DNA from: Excoecaria cochinchinensis
Lineage: Eukaryota > Streptophyta > Magnoliopsida > Malpighiales > Euphorbiaceae
Direction of reading: 5' to 3'
Assembly: GCA_947683425.1 (NCBI GenBank)
Contig: CANTUQ010000055.1
Location: 19,710,001-19,774,000 of the forward strand
DNA: 64,000 bases
The notes under the pieces are model-generated. The model did no database searches and was not told the origin of the DNA. It saw only the letters and a list, made by a program, of their open reading frames with translations. Shown here piece by piece: positions 1 to 12,450 of the stretch (its first letter is position 1; the number at the start of each line of letters is the position of its first letter). The position numbers and the translations under genes are program-made.

Positions 1-664
1 AATTACCAGATGTATCATATGGCTTAAGCAATAATTGATAAAGGGTCTAAAGACACTTGGAGCCGGTTCATCAAATGCCTAATGAGAGACTGGAACCTAT
101 GTGAAAGAGAAGGAGAAGACTTGACAGTCACGACTTGTATGATGAGGGTACACTTCTTCTTTGTCAATTTTTGTGTAGTATGTTTATATGAATGAATGCT
201 TTATTATTATTTTTATTTAATTTTTGTTAAATAATACTGCATTAGGGAGTTGTACATACTATTGTTGCTTTATTGCCAAAAGCTGAACAAAGAATATGCA
301 CAAAGTACATCTATAGTAATTGAAAAAAATGGATAAGGAAAGATATAAAAAAGAAATTGTGGGCCTGTAACATAGCATCTTTTGAGGTATGATTAAAGGA
401 TAGGATAACTTATCTTAGCAACCTAGGCAATGGAATTTTTGAAGATTTACTTTGTTATGATAAATAAACTTTGACTAGAGCTTACTTTAGGGAATAGAAT
501 AAATGTGCTGTCTTTGAGGATAAAATGTGTGAAACTTTGAATAGTTGGATACTTGTGCCTAGGCATAAGTTAATCATTACCATGTTATTTTGGATGTTTG
601 ACGTTAACATGCACTTTGCTGTTGTTATTTTGGATGTTGATGTGCTCATGTTAGATATAGTTAT
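1..664. other. Unassigned AT-rich DNA
   Basis: No coding region, LTR terminus or RNA gene can be supported here. Open frames are short and lack recognisable motifs. The stretch around 24-42 resembles 53348-53366, next to Tat element 3, so it may be a fragment of Tat downstream sequence, but the match is too short to rely on. Confidence 0.5.
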
Positions 665-2085
665 TGTAACACCCCTGTATACCCTAGAAGGAACTAGGTG
701 GGCTTCTTTATACTTATACAAATATCTAATCAATTTACAAGTTCCATTACTTATTATAAACCATTTAATCAAATCTTAAAAATTCATAATCATTCATCAA
801 CTTATATTACTTTATATATTATTAGAAATTACTATGCAAGTTTTCGGTTCCATTAATAATATGACATTTACTTTAGCATTATCAAACCTCCATTTACATA
901 CAATATTCATTAACAAGTTAATTTATCAAAACATTATACATATTTATTATAAGATACTAAATCTTAATTAAAGATTTTAAATCCACAAGTTACTTTTCTT
1001 TTATACCTTCATTTTACACAGTTTATGTTAATATATTTATAGCCATTTTGTATTACTCTTAAGCTATTAAATCAAGTTCTATTCATAATATTACTTAATA
1101 TTGTTATACACTTATTTATTTCTATTGATTAGTTCAAACACATTTATTTATTGCTTAATTAAAGGTTAAAAACACTATTAGTTTTCAATGATTTGGTTCG
1201 GACTTGGAACATAATTCCAAGCTTCCTACATAAACAAATAATTGGGAATCAGAACCACGTAGTTCTACATGCCTTAATGTCTTACACATAATTATTGACA
1301 TATAATCAAATTAACATGTAGCTAAATATCAACAATATAAACATATAATTTATAACATATACATTATAAACAGTAGTCCAATTCATTATACATATATATA
1401 TATACCATTTCAACAGTTCACATATGAACAATTTATCATTACTTAACCACTTTATTAACATGTTCTGTAATCGCCTGAATTCTCATTAAAGTGGATAACG
1501 GGAAAATTGGATACCACTAGGGTATCAAAAACTAGATACTGAGTATACAGTATCAATCACTAAAGACATAATGGTCTCGATATTCTAGATACCAAATAGG
1601 TATCAACACTAGACACCATGCGGTGTCATCACCAGCAGCTGCAATTACTATCCCTCATAGGCATGCCTATCTATCCACGACTATGTATAATTCAGGCTTA
1701 AAATTAAAAACTTGATTCACTACTTTACCCTACATTTATTCATATATTCCTTCAATTTATTACACATACTGAACTATATTCAATATACCTTTATTATTTA
1801 CTATATCAAAACAGTAACAGTTTCAACATACTCACATCAAATTACTATGTTCATACGACATACATTGTACTTGCACAATTTATCAAAATATAACATATAT
1901 AAAAAAAATTCTAGCACACTCCATTAGATTCATTTCATTATTCCATTTAATATTATGTAATATGGATATAATAGCTCATTAATTATCATTTGATAATGTT
2001 AGATAAATATCACTACTATTCTAGTTCATTTCAAAATTCATTCGGTTAATATCTCCATCTATAAAATTCTGATTTGTTAAATTCA
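665..2085 (-). mobile_element. Relic of a chromovirus-type LTR, minus orientation
   Basis: The left end reads TGTAACACCCC, the same terminus (reverse orientation) as the LTRs at 4124 and 21332. Inside are a 14-nt palindrome ATAGGCATGCCTAT (1657-1670), the phrase 'ctatccac' after it, and a cluster of short hairpins (1510-1627). All of these also occur in order in the other chromovirus-type LTRs of this window. The right border is not visible; sequence resembling Tat LTRs begins near 2090. No internal coding sequence is attached, so this is a solo or truncated LTR. Confidence 0.6.
1510..1627. repeat. Cluster of four short perfect hairpins (plus one weak) in an LTR relic
   Basis: Perfect stems are GATACC/GGTATC (1510-1526), GATACTG/CAGTATC (1535-1554), GATACC/GGTATC (1588-1604) and GACACC/GGTGTC (1612-1627), with loops of 4-6 nt. 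A weaker AGAC/GTCT pair lies at 1564-1577. Spacers resemble 'aacacta'. The cluster sits next to the 14-nt palindrome at 1657-1670, as in the LTRs at 11951, 22596 and 59212. Confidence 0.75.
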
Positions 2086-3370
2086 TATGGTGGCGAGGGA
2101 ATCTTGACCACCGTGTGGCATAGCACACTTAAATTATAGAGGAAGCATAAGCATTTTACACGGTGGGGAGGACATTCTACCTACTGTGATGCGAGCCGAA
2201 CCAGAAAGGTCCTCTTAAAGCCCTCTTTTAGGGACATTTTTGAATCCCCACCCAATAAAACATTGGGGAAGTTCATCTAGCCTCATGAAACATTTAGGCA
2301 CCTTTGAGGTGTTTTGGAGTCGCCACCCAATTTACAAGAAATTGAGAAAGGTCATCTAACCTCTATGGTCTATACCAGAGAGTGGTTTAGAACTTCACTC
2401 ATATCTATACCTTGGTTAATTATAAATGAGTTTTTAGATTATAGAATTCCATCTCTCTTCTCACGCGATTAATGCAATTTATTTAAAGGCGCAATTCAAG
2501 CATTGAGAAAGCGGTAAATGAAAGCTATAAATAAAGTGGCAAATAAAGCGGTAAACGCACAAAGCCACGACATTTACAAAGGAGAAATTTAGACAAATAC
2601 AATCCTCCAAATGAAAAGAAAGGCTAACAAAATTAAAATGGAAATTGGAAAAGAATACAATACCCAAATAAAAGAAAGCTAAATAAAATTGCCCCAAAAA
2701 TAATTAATTACAAGGGCTCACAAGATATATATAAATATAAAGTTAAACAATCAAGAAAAGGCAATCAAGAGGGATTACATGCAGAAATCGGGATATTTAT
2801 TGGACTGAGGAACATTGGTTCCTTCATGCTCACTTAAAGAGGGATCAAAGAATTATTTCGGCTATAGGCTTAAAAACCGAGATGAGTGATCCCATTTTTA
2901 GAAAATTTGACCCTTCGTTTTAATTCATGACATTTTGCATTCCTTGGCTAAAATCGAGGACATTGATACTAATTTATTAATAAAATCTCAATTTAGTTAT
3001 AAAAATATTTTTGTGATTTTTATCCCACACGCATAACAATAAACTATTTTATTTGTGAACAAACACAGTCACATAAATAAAGACCGGTAGGATCTCACTA
3101 AGATTAAGTTTGCTACGCATCGTGACCCCTCCGTTTGGTCACGGCGATACTCGAACAAGCAAACATCACATTTTACCCCAAACAACAAAACAAATCACGA
3201 TAAAAATATTAGTGATAATTTTAAAATCAACCAAATAAACATAGAGACAAGATAAATGTAAAATATATTTAACATATATGTATGAAATAAAATGGGTTAA
3301 ATTAGACATGTTAATTTAATACATAAACAACTCACATGCAAAGGGAATTAAAAATTAGTCATGCAAAAAC

Positions 3371-3458
<88 letters not shown>

Positions 3459-3611
3459 TGACAAAAAAAATAATAACAATAATAATAACAATAACAATAA
3501 TAAAATAATAAGAACAATAATAATAATACAATAATAATAATAACATTAATAACCATAATGACAATTATAGTAATGGCAATAATAATAATAATAATAATAC
3601 AATAGTAATAG

Positions 3612-3697
<86 letters not shown>

Positions 3698-4123
3698 TTA
3701 ATAACAATAATAACATTAGCAAGTAGTAACAAGATAATAATGATACTAACAACACTAATAATAATGAAGAAAATGGCAAACAATAACAAAAAAAACATTT
3801 AACAGTAACAAAATGCCATCAATGAGTAAGTGAAAGTTAAAGTGATAAGCAAAATGAGAGTAAATGAGCATGTAATGGAGGCCAATAACATTTAAACGTG
3901 AAAAGGTGGAGAGGTCATTATGAAAATCACAATAAAAAAGCAAAACTCAAGAACACTCTCTCTCGTTTTCTTTTTTCCTCCCCTTTTTCTCTTAGGAAAT
4001 CAACCTTTTCCTTTTTCTCCAGCTTTGCCCTCATTAGTTTTCCCGCTTCCTCTCAAAAGGGGAAAGGACAAAACCCCCTTTCTGTTACTCTTCCCCCAAA
4101 AAACCCTGAAAATCGAAAGAAAC
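2086..4123 (-). mobile_element. Relic of a Tat-type LTR, minus orientation
   Basis: Several phrases match the Tat LTRs at 23340 and 38526 in the same order: TGGAGTCGCCACCCAA (2315-2330) with 'gaaagcggtaaatgaa' and 'aaggcgcaattcaagc' near 2490-2525, then a variant of the 'gaggactttggtcctcgcatgcat' phrase near 2810-2835. Divergence is high and I could not place the termini. The right end is cut by the old Tekay element at 4124. The middle is occupied by the AAT microsatellite. Confidence 0.55.
3370..3760. repeat. Long AAT/TAA trinucleotide microsatellite
   Basis: Two long pure tracts of the trinucleotide (about 3370-3455 and 3616-3693) are joined by imperfect AAT/AAC units. The long poly-Ile, poly-Leu and poly-Tyr open frames read from this tract are artefacts of the repeat. 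Confidence 0.95.
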
Positions 4124-6349
4124 TGTAACACCCCATGCCCATAAGTAAGGGAGCTCATTCGCGAAGGGAGTGAACACCCGTATGGATAATGGTATCACCA
4201 AATAGACCATAGAAAAGCATATACATAAAATATAAATATATATATATCAGAAGAAATTAAAACTTAAATTCTCGAAGATTCATTCATTGATATAACAAAA
4301 ATTACAAAAATGTAACAGTACAACGGTGCCTTACAAAAATTACAAGCTTCCAGATTACCTAGCTAAAGGTCTACAAGAAGATAGATATAAAATGAAACCA
4401 AAAGATTACAAAAAGATATACATAAAACAAATGCTAAGCTTCCCAAATCTACACTCAAATGAAACCAAAAGATTACAAAAAGATATACACAAAACAAATG
4501 CTAAGCTTCCCAAATCTGCACTCCTACTGGGTTGGCCTGGCCCGCAGAGACACACCCCAAAAGCTCCACTACTTTCGCACTTGCACGGATGAAACACCTG
4601 TGCTAAGTGATAACACTTAGTAGGGAAAACACAAATATGAATGGCCATTCACAATGGTCGTCATTCATAATGCTCATAATCTGAACATATTTCACAAAAA
4701 TCTTATATTCATGTAATACACAACAAAATGCCTCCAAATTCAGAATAGCGGAAAACAAGTGAACACATTAGTACCCGTAAGTACAGTCAAAAGCAACATC
4801 TTTATTTTTCATCCAAAAACATTTTCACATTGGGGGATCTAGAACCAAATTCAAACACATTAAGGATCATGAGGACCTAAACGGGGACTTGATCAGGGTC
4901 CATAACACATTGGGGCTGTAGCTAACAGAACTTTATAGGCATGCCTATCTATCCACTAATTTGACTCTTGCAGGCCATGCATCATTCATCATATCATTTA
5001 CATATTGTACATAAAATCAACCATGCATAAGTATAATAGCATCACAAGATCGGAAATCAAGTATCGAATGCATAGAAGAAAACTTGTTTTGAAAACAGAA
5101 GGAGTCGCGCTATGCGACAGAGGTGAAGCTCGCCTAGTACAGCACTCATAACAGCCCTTGCACTCGTGCGAAGAAGGGCTGGACAGACTCTGTCGTGCTC
5201 GCGACGTGCATCACGCCCACGATAGAGGGTCAACTAGGTCACTGTTGCACTCGCGCACTTAAGCGCGCTCACTCCAGCGATCTGCCTACGCTCAGCTTGG
5301 CAGCCTGCATTCAGCTGAAGCTTAGCAGATAGGAACTTGGTAGCAGGCGAGGGTTTGGATCACTGAGCTCTATCACGCTCGCGATAGAGTCAATATTTCC
5401 AGCTCTCCAACCGACTTGTAGAAATTCATCTTCTTCAAAATTTTCCCCAAACCTCCAAATGACCTAAAACTTCAACACCATCACAATCAAGTATTTAAAA
5501 TGCATCATACAACCTAAAACCCAAGTTTTATGCTAAAAATCATGAAAAAAAACTTTAAATTTCATCACTCAAAACCAGTAATTCAACAAACCAGAATGTT
5601 GCTCAAAACAAACCCAATTCATACTCAATCAAATCCAACCCACACAATCAATAATATCACTTCAATTAATCATTACATACTTCAATTAAACACCAAAATA
5701 CACACTTCAAACACCAGATATCCAGAAATTAACACAATGATAAAAAATCAAACTTTATGCAAAAACACAAAGCTTCCCAATCCTTGATCTCCTTAGCTCC
5801 ACAAATTCAAGGGGCTGCACTACCACTTGCTACCTCTTTCCCCTTGGGTTTTCTAGCAGGTATATCTGAACCATCAAATCCAAAACACACAAAAGTTTAA
5901 CAAAAGCGCCACATCCGCACAAACCAAAGGAACCCCAAAAGAGAAGAGGAAGAAGAAGAAGAACAACAACAAAACTTACTAATTAACCTCTTGCGTTGTT
6001 AAATCCCACCAAAGAGCAACTCAAGAAATCTAGGGCAAGAAGAGGGAAGAAGAAGACGGGAACAGGGAGAGGGAAATGTGGGAGGGCAAATGAGTGGCTC
6101 TCTCTCTCTCATTTTCTCTGTCCTAGTTTATATACCCTTCTTTTTCTCTTCCTTGCCACATGTCACTTGGCCATTGGTGGTTTTGACAACACACTTTTAG
6201 TTCTACTAATTCCTCAACCACAAAAATACAACCACACAATTAACATAATCATGCAATTGACTCCACACGAACTATTATTATGGGTAAGCACATGTAATAA
6301 CTCACAAACAAAGGCCTAATACTACTAGGGTGGGAATCAGGGTTTTATA
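4124..6349 (-). repeat. 3' LTR of the old Tekay element
   Basis: The LTR is about 2.2 kb. Its minus-strand start is TATAAAACCC, probably a decayed TGTAACACCC, directly after the purine tract. Its end is GGTGTTACA at 4124. A TATATAAAC promoter candidate lies on the minus strand near 6125-6133. A GC-rich block at about 5100-5400 has CTATCACGCTCGCGATAG-like hyphenated palindromes. The palindrome ATAGGCATGCCTAT (4935-4948) and the CTAAGTG/CACTTAG hairpin near 4600-4617 match the positions of equivalents in other LTRs. A short internal duplication near 4395-4510 repeats about 70 bp. Confidence 0.85.
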
Positions 6350-7790
6350 ACTCTCCCCTTCTAACAAGAATTTCGTCCTCGAAATTCTCACCTGAACTGA
6401 ACAATTGCGGATATTGAGATCTCATAACTGACTATGGCTCCCAAGTAGCTTATTCAACCCCATGATGCTGCCAGAATACTTTAACCAAAGGAACTTGCTT
6501 GCTTCTGAATTGGCTCACTTTTCGAGCTAAAATATCTTTCGGTTCTTCGTCATACGAATAATCATATTGAATTCTTACATCTTGAACTGATAACACATGA
6601 GATGGATCTAATCAATAGAGGCAAAGCATGGACACATGGAATACGTCGTGGAGCTTAGCCAATTCCAAAGGTAAGGCCAACTTATAGGCAACTGGTCCAA
6701 TCTTTTCTAGAATCTCGTAGGGTCTTATAAATCGGGCACTTAGCTTATCCCTTTTGCCAAAACGCAAAACTTTTTGCCAAGGTGTCACTTTAAGAAACAC
6801 CTTGTCTCCGACTTTAAACTAAATGTCTTTCCGCTTTAAGTTAGCATATGATCTTTGTCTATCCTTGGCTGCCTTAAGATTCTGTTGTACTACTCGAATT
6901 TTCTCTTTGGTATCTCTAACCAATTCTAGCCCAACAAAAGAATGCTCGGTTTGCTTGGTCTAATAGATTGGAGTCCTACACTTCCATCCATACAGAGCTT
7001 CATACGGTGACAATCCAATGCTTGTCTGATGACTATTATTATAGGCAAATTCCATAAGCGACACATATCTATCCTAACTGCCAAAAAATTCTAAGGCACA
7101 GCCCTGAAGCATATCTTCTAGAATCTGAATAACCTGTTCTGACTGTCCGTATGACTGAGGATAAAAAGCAGTACTGAAATTCAATCGAGTAACCAAAGCC
7201 GTTTGCAACTCTTTCTAAAACTTTAATGTAAACCTCGGATCCCGATCTAACACAATTGATAAAGGAATGCCATGCAGTCTGACTACTTCACTAACATAAA
7301 TATCTGCTAACTTATCCACTGAATAATCAAGCCGAACCGATAGAAAATGTGCCGACTAGGTGAGTTGATCCACTATAACCCAAACTGCATCATGCTTCTG
7401 TTGTGTCAAGGGCAAACCCACTATAAAGTCTATGGTGATATCGTCCCATTTCCACTGAGGGATGGGTAAAGGACGGAGCAGTCCTGAAGGAACTTAATGC
7501 TCGGCCTTTAGCTACTGACAGGTCAAACACTTAGACACAAACTCCACAATGTCCCTCTTCATCCCTCACCACCAAAAGAACTACTTTAAATCTTTATACA
7601 TCTTTTCACTACCAGGATGCATGGTAAAAACCATAGTGTGTGCCTCAAGCAAAAGATTCTTCTTTAACTCATCATCACTTAGCACACATAAATGATTTTT
7701 GTACATAAGCACCCCATCCAATACGAAAAACTAGGTCTGCTTACCATTCAGAACTTCCCGCAACACTTGCTGCAACTATAGATCGTCTCT
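6350..7790 (-). pseudogene. Integrase and chromodomain remnant of the old Tekay element
   Basis: Minus-strand reading aligns with the integrase end of the intact element at 13017-17648: the GPYEIL segment and the LAKLHDVFHVSML segment are readable in 6612-6800. Further toward 6400 a chromodomain is recognisable (VPLVKVFWQHHGVE followed by ATWEP), but it holds at least two nonsense codons where the intact copy has Glu. The core between 6850 and 7790 is broken by many stops. It is not expected to give an active enzyme. Confidence 0.8.
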
Positions 7791-9113
7791 CTAAGCATCA
7801 ATTATCAATTGCCTCAAAGAAGGCCTAGCTTTCAAGTTGGCAACCAAACTTCCTTCTGAATCTAGCCTCCACTTGCAACATTGCAGTACTAAAGCCGACT
7901 TCGATTTCCTGCTCAAAGCATTATCGGCGATAACATTCACCTTACCCGGGTGGTACTCAAAAATACAATCATAATCTTTAAACAGCTCCAACCAACGACG
8001 CTGCCTCAAATTCAACTCTTTCTGCGTGAGGAGATAATTTAAACTCTTATGGTTAGTGAAAATCCTACACATCTCCCCATATAGATAATGCCGCCAAATC
8101 TTGTGAGCAAAGATCACAGCAGCTAACTCTAGGCTATGCATCAGATAATTCCTTTCATGAGGCTTTAATTGACGGATGCATAGGCCACCCCTTTTCCCTC
8201 TTGTATCAGAACACAGCCAAGTCTAATTCCTAAAGCATCGTTGTACATCACATATTCCTTACCCGAAATGGGTTGACTAAGCACAGGAGCCTCAATCAAT
8301 AAACTCTTCAACTGCTCAAAACACGCTTGACATTTGTCGAACCATTCGAATTTCATCCCTTTTCGAAGAAGTCTTGTCATAGGTGCCGCAATAACTGAAA
8401 ATCCTTTTACAAACCGTTTGTAATACCAAGCCAAACCCAGAAAGCTTCTCACTTCAGGTACATTCCTAGGCACCTTCCAATTCACAATAGCCTCAATCTT
8501 TGCTAAATCAACTCGGATTCCCTCTGCAGCAACGAAATGGCCTAAAAAGGACACCTCTTTAAGCCAAAAATCGCACTTGCCGAGCTTTGCAAACAAATGG
8601 TGATCCCTCAAAACTTGAAGCACTATCCGAAGATACTCTTCATGTTCACTCTCATTCTTTGAGTAAACCAAGATATTGTCAATGAGTACCTCGGTCGAGA
8701 TATGGCCTAAATACTCTATTTATCAAATCCATAAAAGCTGCTGGTGTGTTGGTCAAACCAAACGGCATCACAAGAAACTCATAGTGACCATATCGCATAT
8801 GAAAAGCAGTCTTAACCAAATCTGCATCCTTAACCCGAAGCTGATAGTATCCAGACCGCAAATCAATCTTAGAAAAGATCCCAACTCCTCTTAGTTAACC
8901 AAATAGATCCTCAATCCTCGACAATGGATACTTGTTCTTTACGGTAACTTGATTGATCTGTTGATAATCAATACACATCCTTAGCGCACCATCCTTTTTC
9001 TTCACAAACAAAACTGGAACACCCCGTAGAGATATGCTAGGCCTGATAAAGCATTTATCCAATAGCTCCTGTAATTGAGTTTAAAGTTTCCTCAATTCCA
9101 CAGGAGCCATTCA
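7791..9113 (-). pseudogene. Reverse transcriptase-RNase H remnant of the old Tekay element
   Basis: RNase H and its connection are readable at 7791-8141 (LELAAVIFAHKIW, then WLELFKDYDCIFEYHPGKVN). The RT palm is spread over 8165-9050 and includes MPFGLTNTPAAFMD and SFLGHF segments. The catalytic IDD of the palm motif reads IDN here (near 8665-8675) and is preceded by a frameshift, so the polymerase is inactive. The intact version of the same protein lies at 13017-17648, giving a direct by-eye comparison. Confidence 0.85.
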
Positions 9114-9880
9114 TTAAGGAGCTTTAGATATAGACACAGTAACCGGCATAATCTCTATGGACAACTCCACCTTTCTCTCAGGAGGCAAACCAGGCAACTC
9201 ACTAGGAAACACATCCTCAAACTCTCTAACTACTGGAATGTCCTCAATATTAACTTGATTGTGCTTAGAGTCCAACACCAAAGCTAAAAATGCCTTATAA
9301 CCTTTCCTCATAAACTGCCTAGCTTGCATGGCTGAAATAACATTGCCTAAAGAACCAGAACCCAGACCTTTCATCATAACTGAAGACTGATCTTTACCTC
9401 AGAGCAATACAGTCTTTCTATGCCAATCTACTGCGGTTCGATGCAAAAATAGCCAATCCATTCCCAAAAATAAATCAAACTCCCGAAAAGGAAAATCAAT
9501 CAAGTCCACTGAAAATTCTATTGCTTGAACCTCTTAAACACTCTTCTCACATGACACTATGCTCGAAAGGATTGGTCACACAAACCTCATAAACTAACTG
9601 ATCAACCATAGGCAACTTATTAGAACACAGGTATGAGTGTGTGGAACCAGGATAAATTAGAGCATACAGTTTAGTGTCATATAGTAGAAACTTACTTGTA
9701 ATCACATTAGGCACATCCTGCTCTTCCTGAGCTCTCATCGCATATGCCCTTTCCGAAACTGTCTGAGGACGATCCACTAACTCCAATGGAGCTCCTTCTC
9801 TAGGCTGACCACCTCGACCTCTACCTCTGCCCCTACCCCGACTAGCTTGAGGGGCATTAGACCCCGATCGGCTGGCCTCT
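9114..9880 (-). pseudogene. Aspartic protease remnant of the old Tekay element
   Basis: 9114-9377 carries the linker between protease and RT (ELPGLPPERKVELSIEIMP). 9547-9786 carries the protease start. The active-site triad region reads YPGSTHS instead of DPGSTHS, so the catalytic aspartate is tyrosine. Stops separate the two blocks. The intact copy has the aspartate at residue 422 of its polyprotein. Confidence 0.8.
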
Positions 9881-10410
9881 TACTGATCTCTGGTGTTCTC
9901 ACTCAACTTGGGACAATTTTCCAGAAAATGATTTGTGCTCCCACAGTGGAAACACCCTCTAGTGAGCCAAGGGCACTCGCCTTTGTGGCGCTTACTACAG
10001 TGAGAACACTCAGGCATAACCTCATTTCTTCCACTAGCACTAACTCTACCACCGCTAGGAGCAAACGAAGATCCCTGTCTCCTACCGCTCATAGCAGAAC
10101 CTGTGGAGGACTCATCCCGAGGATTCACATGTGGGTTCCTCGATCTCTTACCAGAGGATGAACCTCCACGAGGGGGATTCCTTCCTCGAGCTCTATCCCT
10201 CAACACCGATTTGAATCTCTCTGCATGCAGACCTGCTTGGACAATCTGATAATAACTAACAGTAGGGGTACTCATCAAAGATATCAATATGGCCCTCAGA
10301 GACTCAATCAATCCAGCTTCAAAATGTTGACAACGAAAATATTCTGTCAAAATACCTGGAGAAGCATACTTACCAAGCCGGTTAAATTCCTTCTCGTACT
10401 CAACTATTGA
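9880..10410 (-). pseudogene. Gag C-terminal half with zinc knuckle, old Tekay element
   Basis: From 10410 downward the minus strand reads YEKEFNRLGKYA, an arginine/serine-rich stretch, and a zinc knuckle (CFHCGSTNHFLENC) preceded by a Cys/His cluster (CSHCSKRHKGEC). This is the same order as the intact Gag. The N-terminal half lies 10 kb away at 20704-21223, separated by the SINE cluster and the young Tekay element. The frame here is open, but the gene as a whole is split and carries a nonsense codon upstream. Confidence 0.85.
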
Positions 10411-11349
10411 TGTCACACCCCGTTTGCCCCCTAGTAGAATGAGCCTGTCTGTCCATCTGTCTGTCTGTCTGTATGTGTAAGCATTTGCATGTGTTCGGCA
10501 TTTCATAAGGGTACTTTAGTAATAATGTATGTTTTTGGGTTTTATTATTGTGTGGGTGCATACATGGTATTAAGGTGAGAATTAATTGAGTTGCATTTGT
10601 GTGCACTTACATATATCATTGTAGGGTGCATTTAAATGAGGTTACTTAGGGTGTGTGTAATGCATTTTAGATTGGTGTGAGTGGTTACTTCACTAATAGG
10701 AATTTGACACATAATTAGGGTAAAGAAAAGAAAAAGAAAAAGGAAAGGAAGGAGTGAAGATAACAGATTCACGTTATCTTCTTTCTCTCACGTTTCTTCT
10801 CTTCTTTTTCTCCATTTTCTCTACTCTAAGCATTGTGGTGTGGATTCTAGTTTGATTTGGTGAAGATAATCTCTCCTTGCATCCCCTAGCTTGGTAAGTG
10901 TATGTCCTTGTCTTTGTTTTGCTGTAACTTTACATTTTCATCTTCTTCTTCTTTAGGTTGAGTTTTAATTTAGGGTTGCATGTTGATGTTCATTACTGTG
11001 TTTGTGTTCTAGCTGAGGCTCCACGTGATCCAAAGGGGAAAGAGGTTGCTGGACCTAGTGGAGCTAAGTGATAGAAGCTTAGAATCCAGGTTTGGGAATG
11101 TTTACTTGTGAAATTGTATGGTTTTGAAGTTACTGTAATTCTAGGGTTCATGTTTTTCTAAGTTTGAATGTGTATGTTCTTGATTTGATTTGGTTAGTTA
11201 TTTGGTGAATTGAGTTGTATAATTATTGCCGATGTTGTTTGGGATAATTTCTGGAAGGTAAGAACAGGTTTGTATGGTTTTAAATCAAATTGGATTGAAT
11301 TCTTGATTCTGGAAATTCTGGGAAAATCGAATTACTGTAGAAACTCTCT

Positions 11350-11740
11350 CTGTCACGTGACTCGCTACGAAGGAAGGCAAGTCACGTCGCGTGAGTCTCG
11401 GTCACGGCGTGACCTGCCTGCTGAGAAGCCAGTCGCGTGACCAGCTGATGAGTAAGCAAGTCACGCGACGTGATCTTCGGTCACGTCGTGCGACCTGCGA
11501 GGCGAGGAGTGCGTGATCTGCGAGATCACGCTACGTGATCTGCTTGAATTGTAGCACGTCACGAGTCGTGACGTCCAGTCACGCCGTGACCTGCGAGAGC
11601 ATTGCGTGATTTGTGGAGATCACGCAACGGGACCGGCGAGGAACAAGCAAGTCACGTCGCGTGACCCTCGGTCACGTCGCGTGACCTGCCTGTTGGGAAG
11701 GCCAGTCACGCCAGTGACCAGCCGATCTTGCCCGTTTCTC
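11350..11740 (+). repeat. GC-rich block of GTCACG/CGTGAC hyphenated palindromes inside the LTR
   Basis: More than a dozen GTCAC or GTGAC words occur, often paired as GTCACG-N-CGTGAC (for example near 11640-11690), in an otherwise AT-rich LTR. The same block is present in the 3' LTR at about 18555-18925. Function is unknown; CpG-dense palindromes could be protein-binding sites or methylation targets. Confidence 0.8.
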
Positions 11741-11950
11741 CGTTCAGCTCGTTTTTCCGAAATTTCCTGGTTTTTAACTCAGAAAGGAACTTGGTACTTC
11801 TTCTGAATGGATTTTACTGTTGTATGATGCATGCCTTACTGTTTGATGCTTCGATATGCATGATACCATGATTTTCTGATGAATTATATTCTGTATCCTG
11901 AAATGTGACCTGTTTGATGCATAACCTGCTAGAGTCAAGTAAGTGGATAG

Positions 11951-12158
11951 TTAGGCATGCCTAATAGAGTCTTTAGCTGCAGCCCTCAGTTCAGTTTGGA
12001 CCCCGATCAGGTCCCCATCTGGTTCCTCGCGAACCCATCAGTATAGAATCTTGTTTAAGATTCCCTCAGTATATAAATAACATGTTTTGATTAATGATAT
12101 AATATTTGATTTGTACCTGTGAGGTACCCTCAGTATTCGATTCGTACCCGTAAGGTAC
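11951..12158 (+). repeat. 14-nt palindrome followed by five regularly spaced hairpins
   Basis: The palindrome TTAGGCATGCCTAA lies at 11951-11964. The hairpins are GGACC/GGTCC (11998-12014), GGTTC/GAACC (12021-12035), GAATCTT/AAGATTC (12046-12063), GTACC/GGTAC (12113-12127) and GTACC/GGTAC (12144-12158). The last four are followed by a CCCATCAGT- or CCCTCAGT-like spacer, giving a modular array. The 3' LTR repeats it at 19205-19365. Confidence 0.85.
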
Positions 12159-12450
12159 CCTCAGTACACTCGTTATCCACTATCTAGAGTCAGCAGGTGT
12201 TCTTTAAATGTTAATGGAATTGTTCTGATCTGATTTGGCTATGAATGGAATATCTGAATGAGTTTAATGATGAAATACATGCTGGATTATTCTGTAATGG
12301 ATATGATTATGAGATACTGAATGTATGGCTTTTAAATACGAGCGTGTTTATATGGATTATGTTATAGTCCTTGCATTCTGCCATTGTGAATGTGTTATGC
12401 CTTGACGACCACTATGAGTGGCCGTCCATAATTTATGTGTGTTTTCCCCA

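Noticed and set aside
3355..3798. Long poly-Ile/Leu/Tyr open frames on the minus strand
   Set aside because: They are translations of the AAT microsatellite, with no start context or homologous domain.
10440..10475. CTGT-rich microsatellite in the Tekay LTR as a regulatory site
   Set aside because: Short simple repeat with no further support; it differs by one base between the LTRs.
11350..11740. CRISPR-like array
   Set aside because: The repeats are irregular, overlap as palindromes, have no constant spacer length, and the context is a plant LTR.
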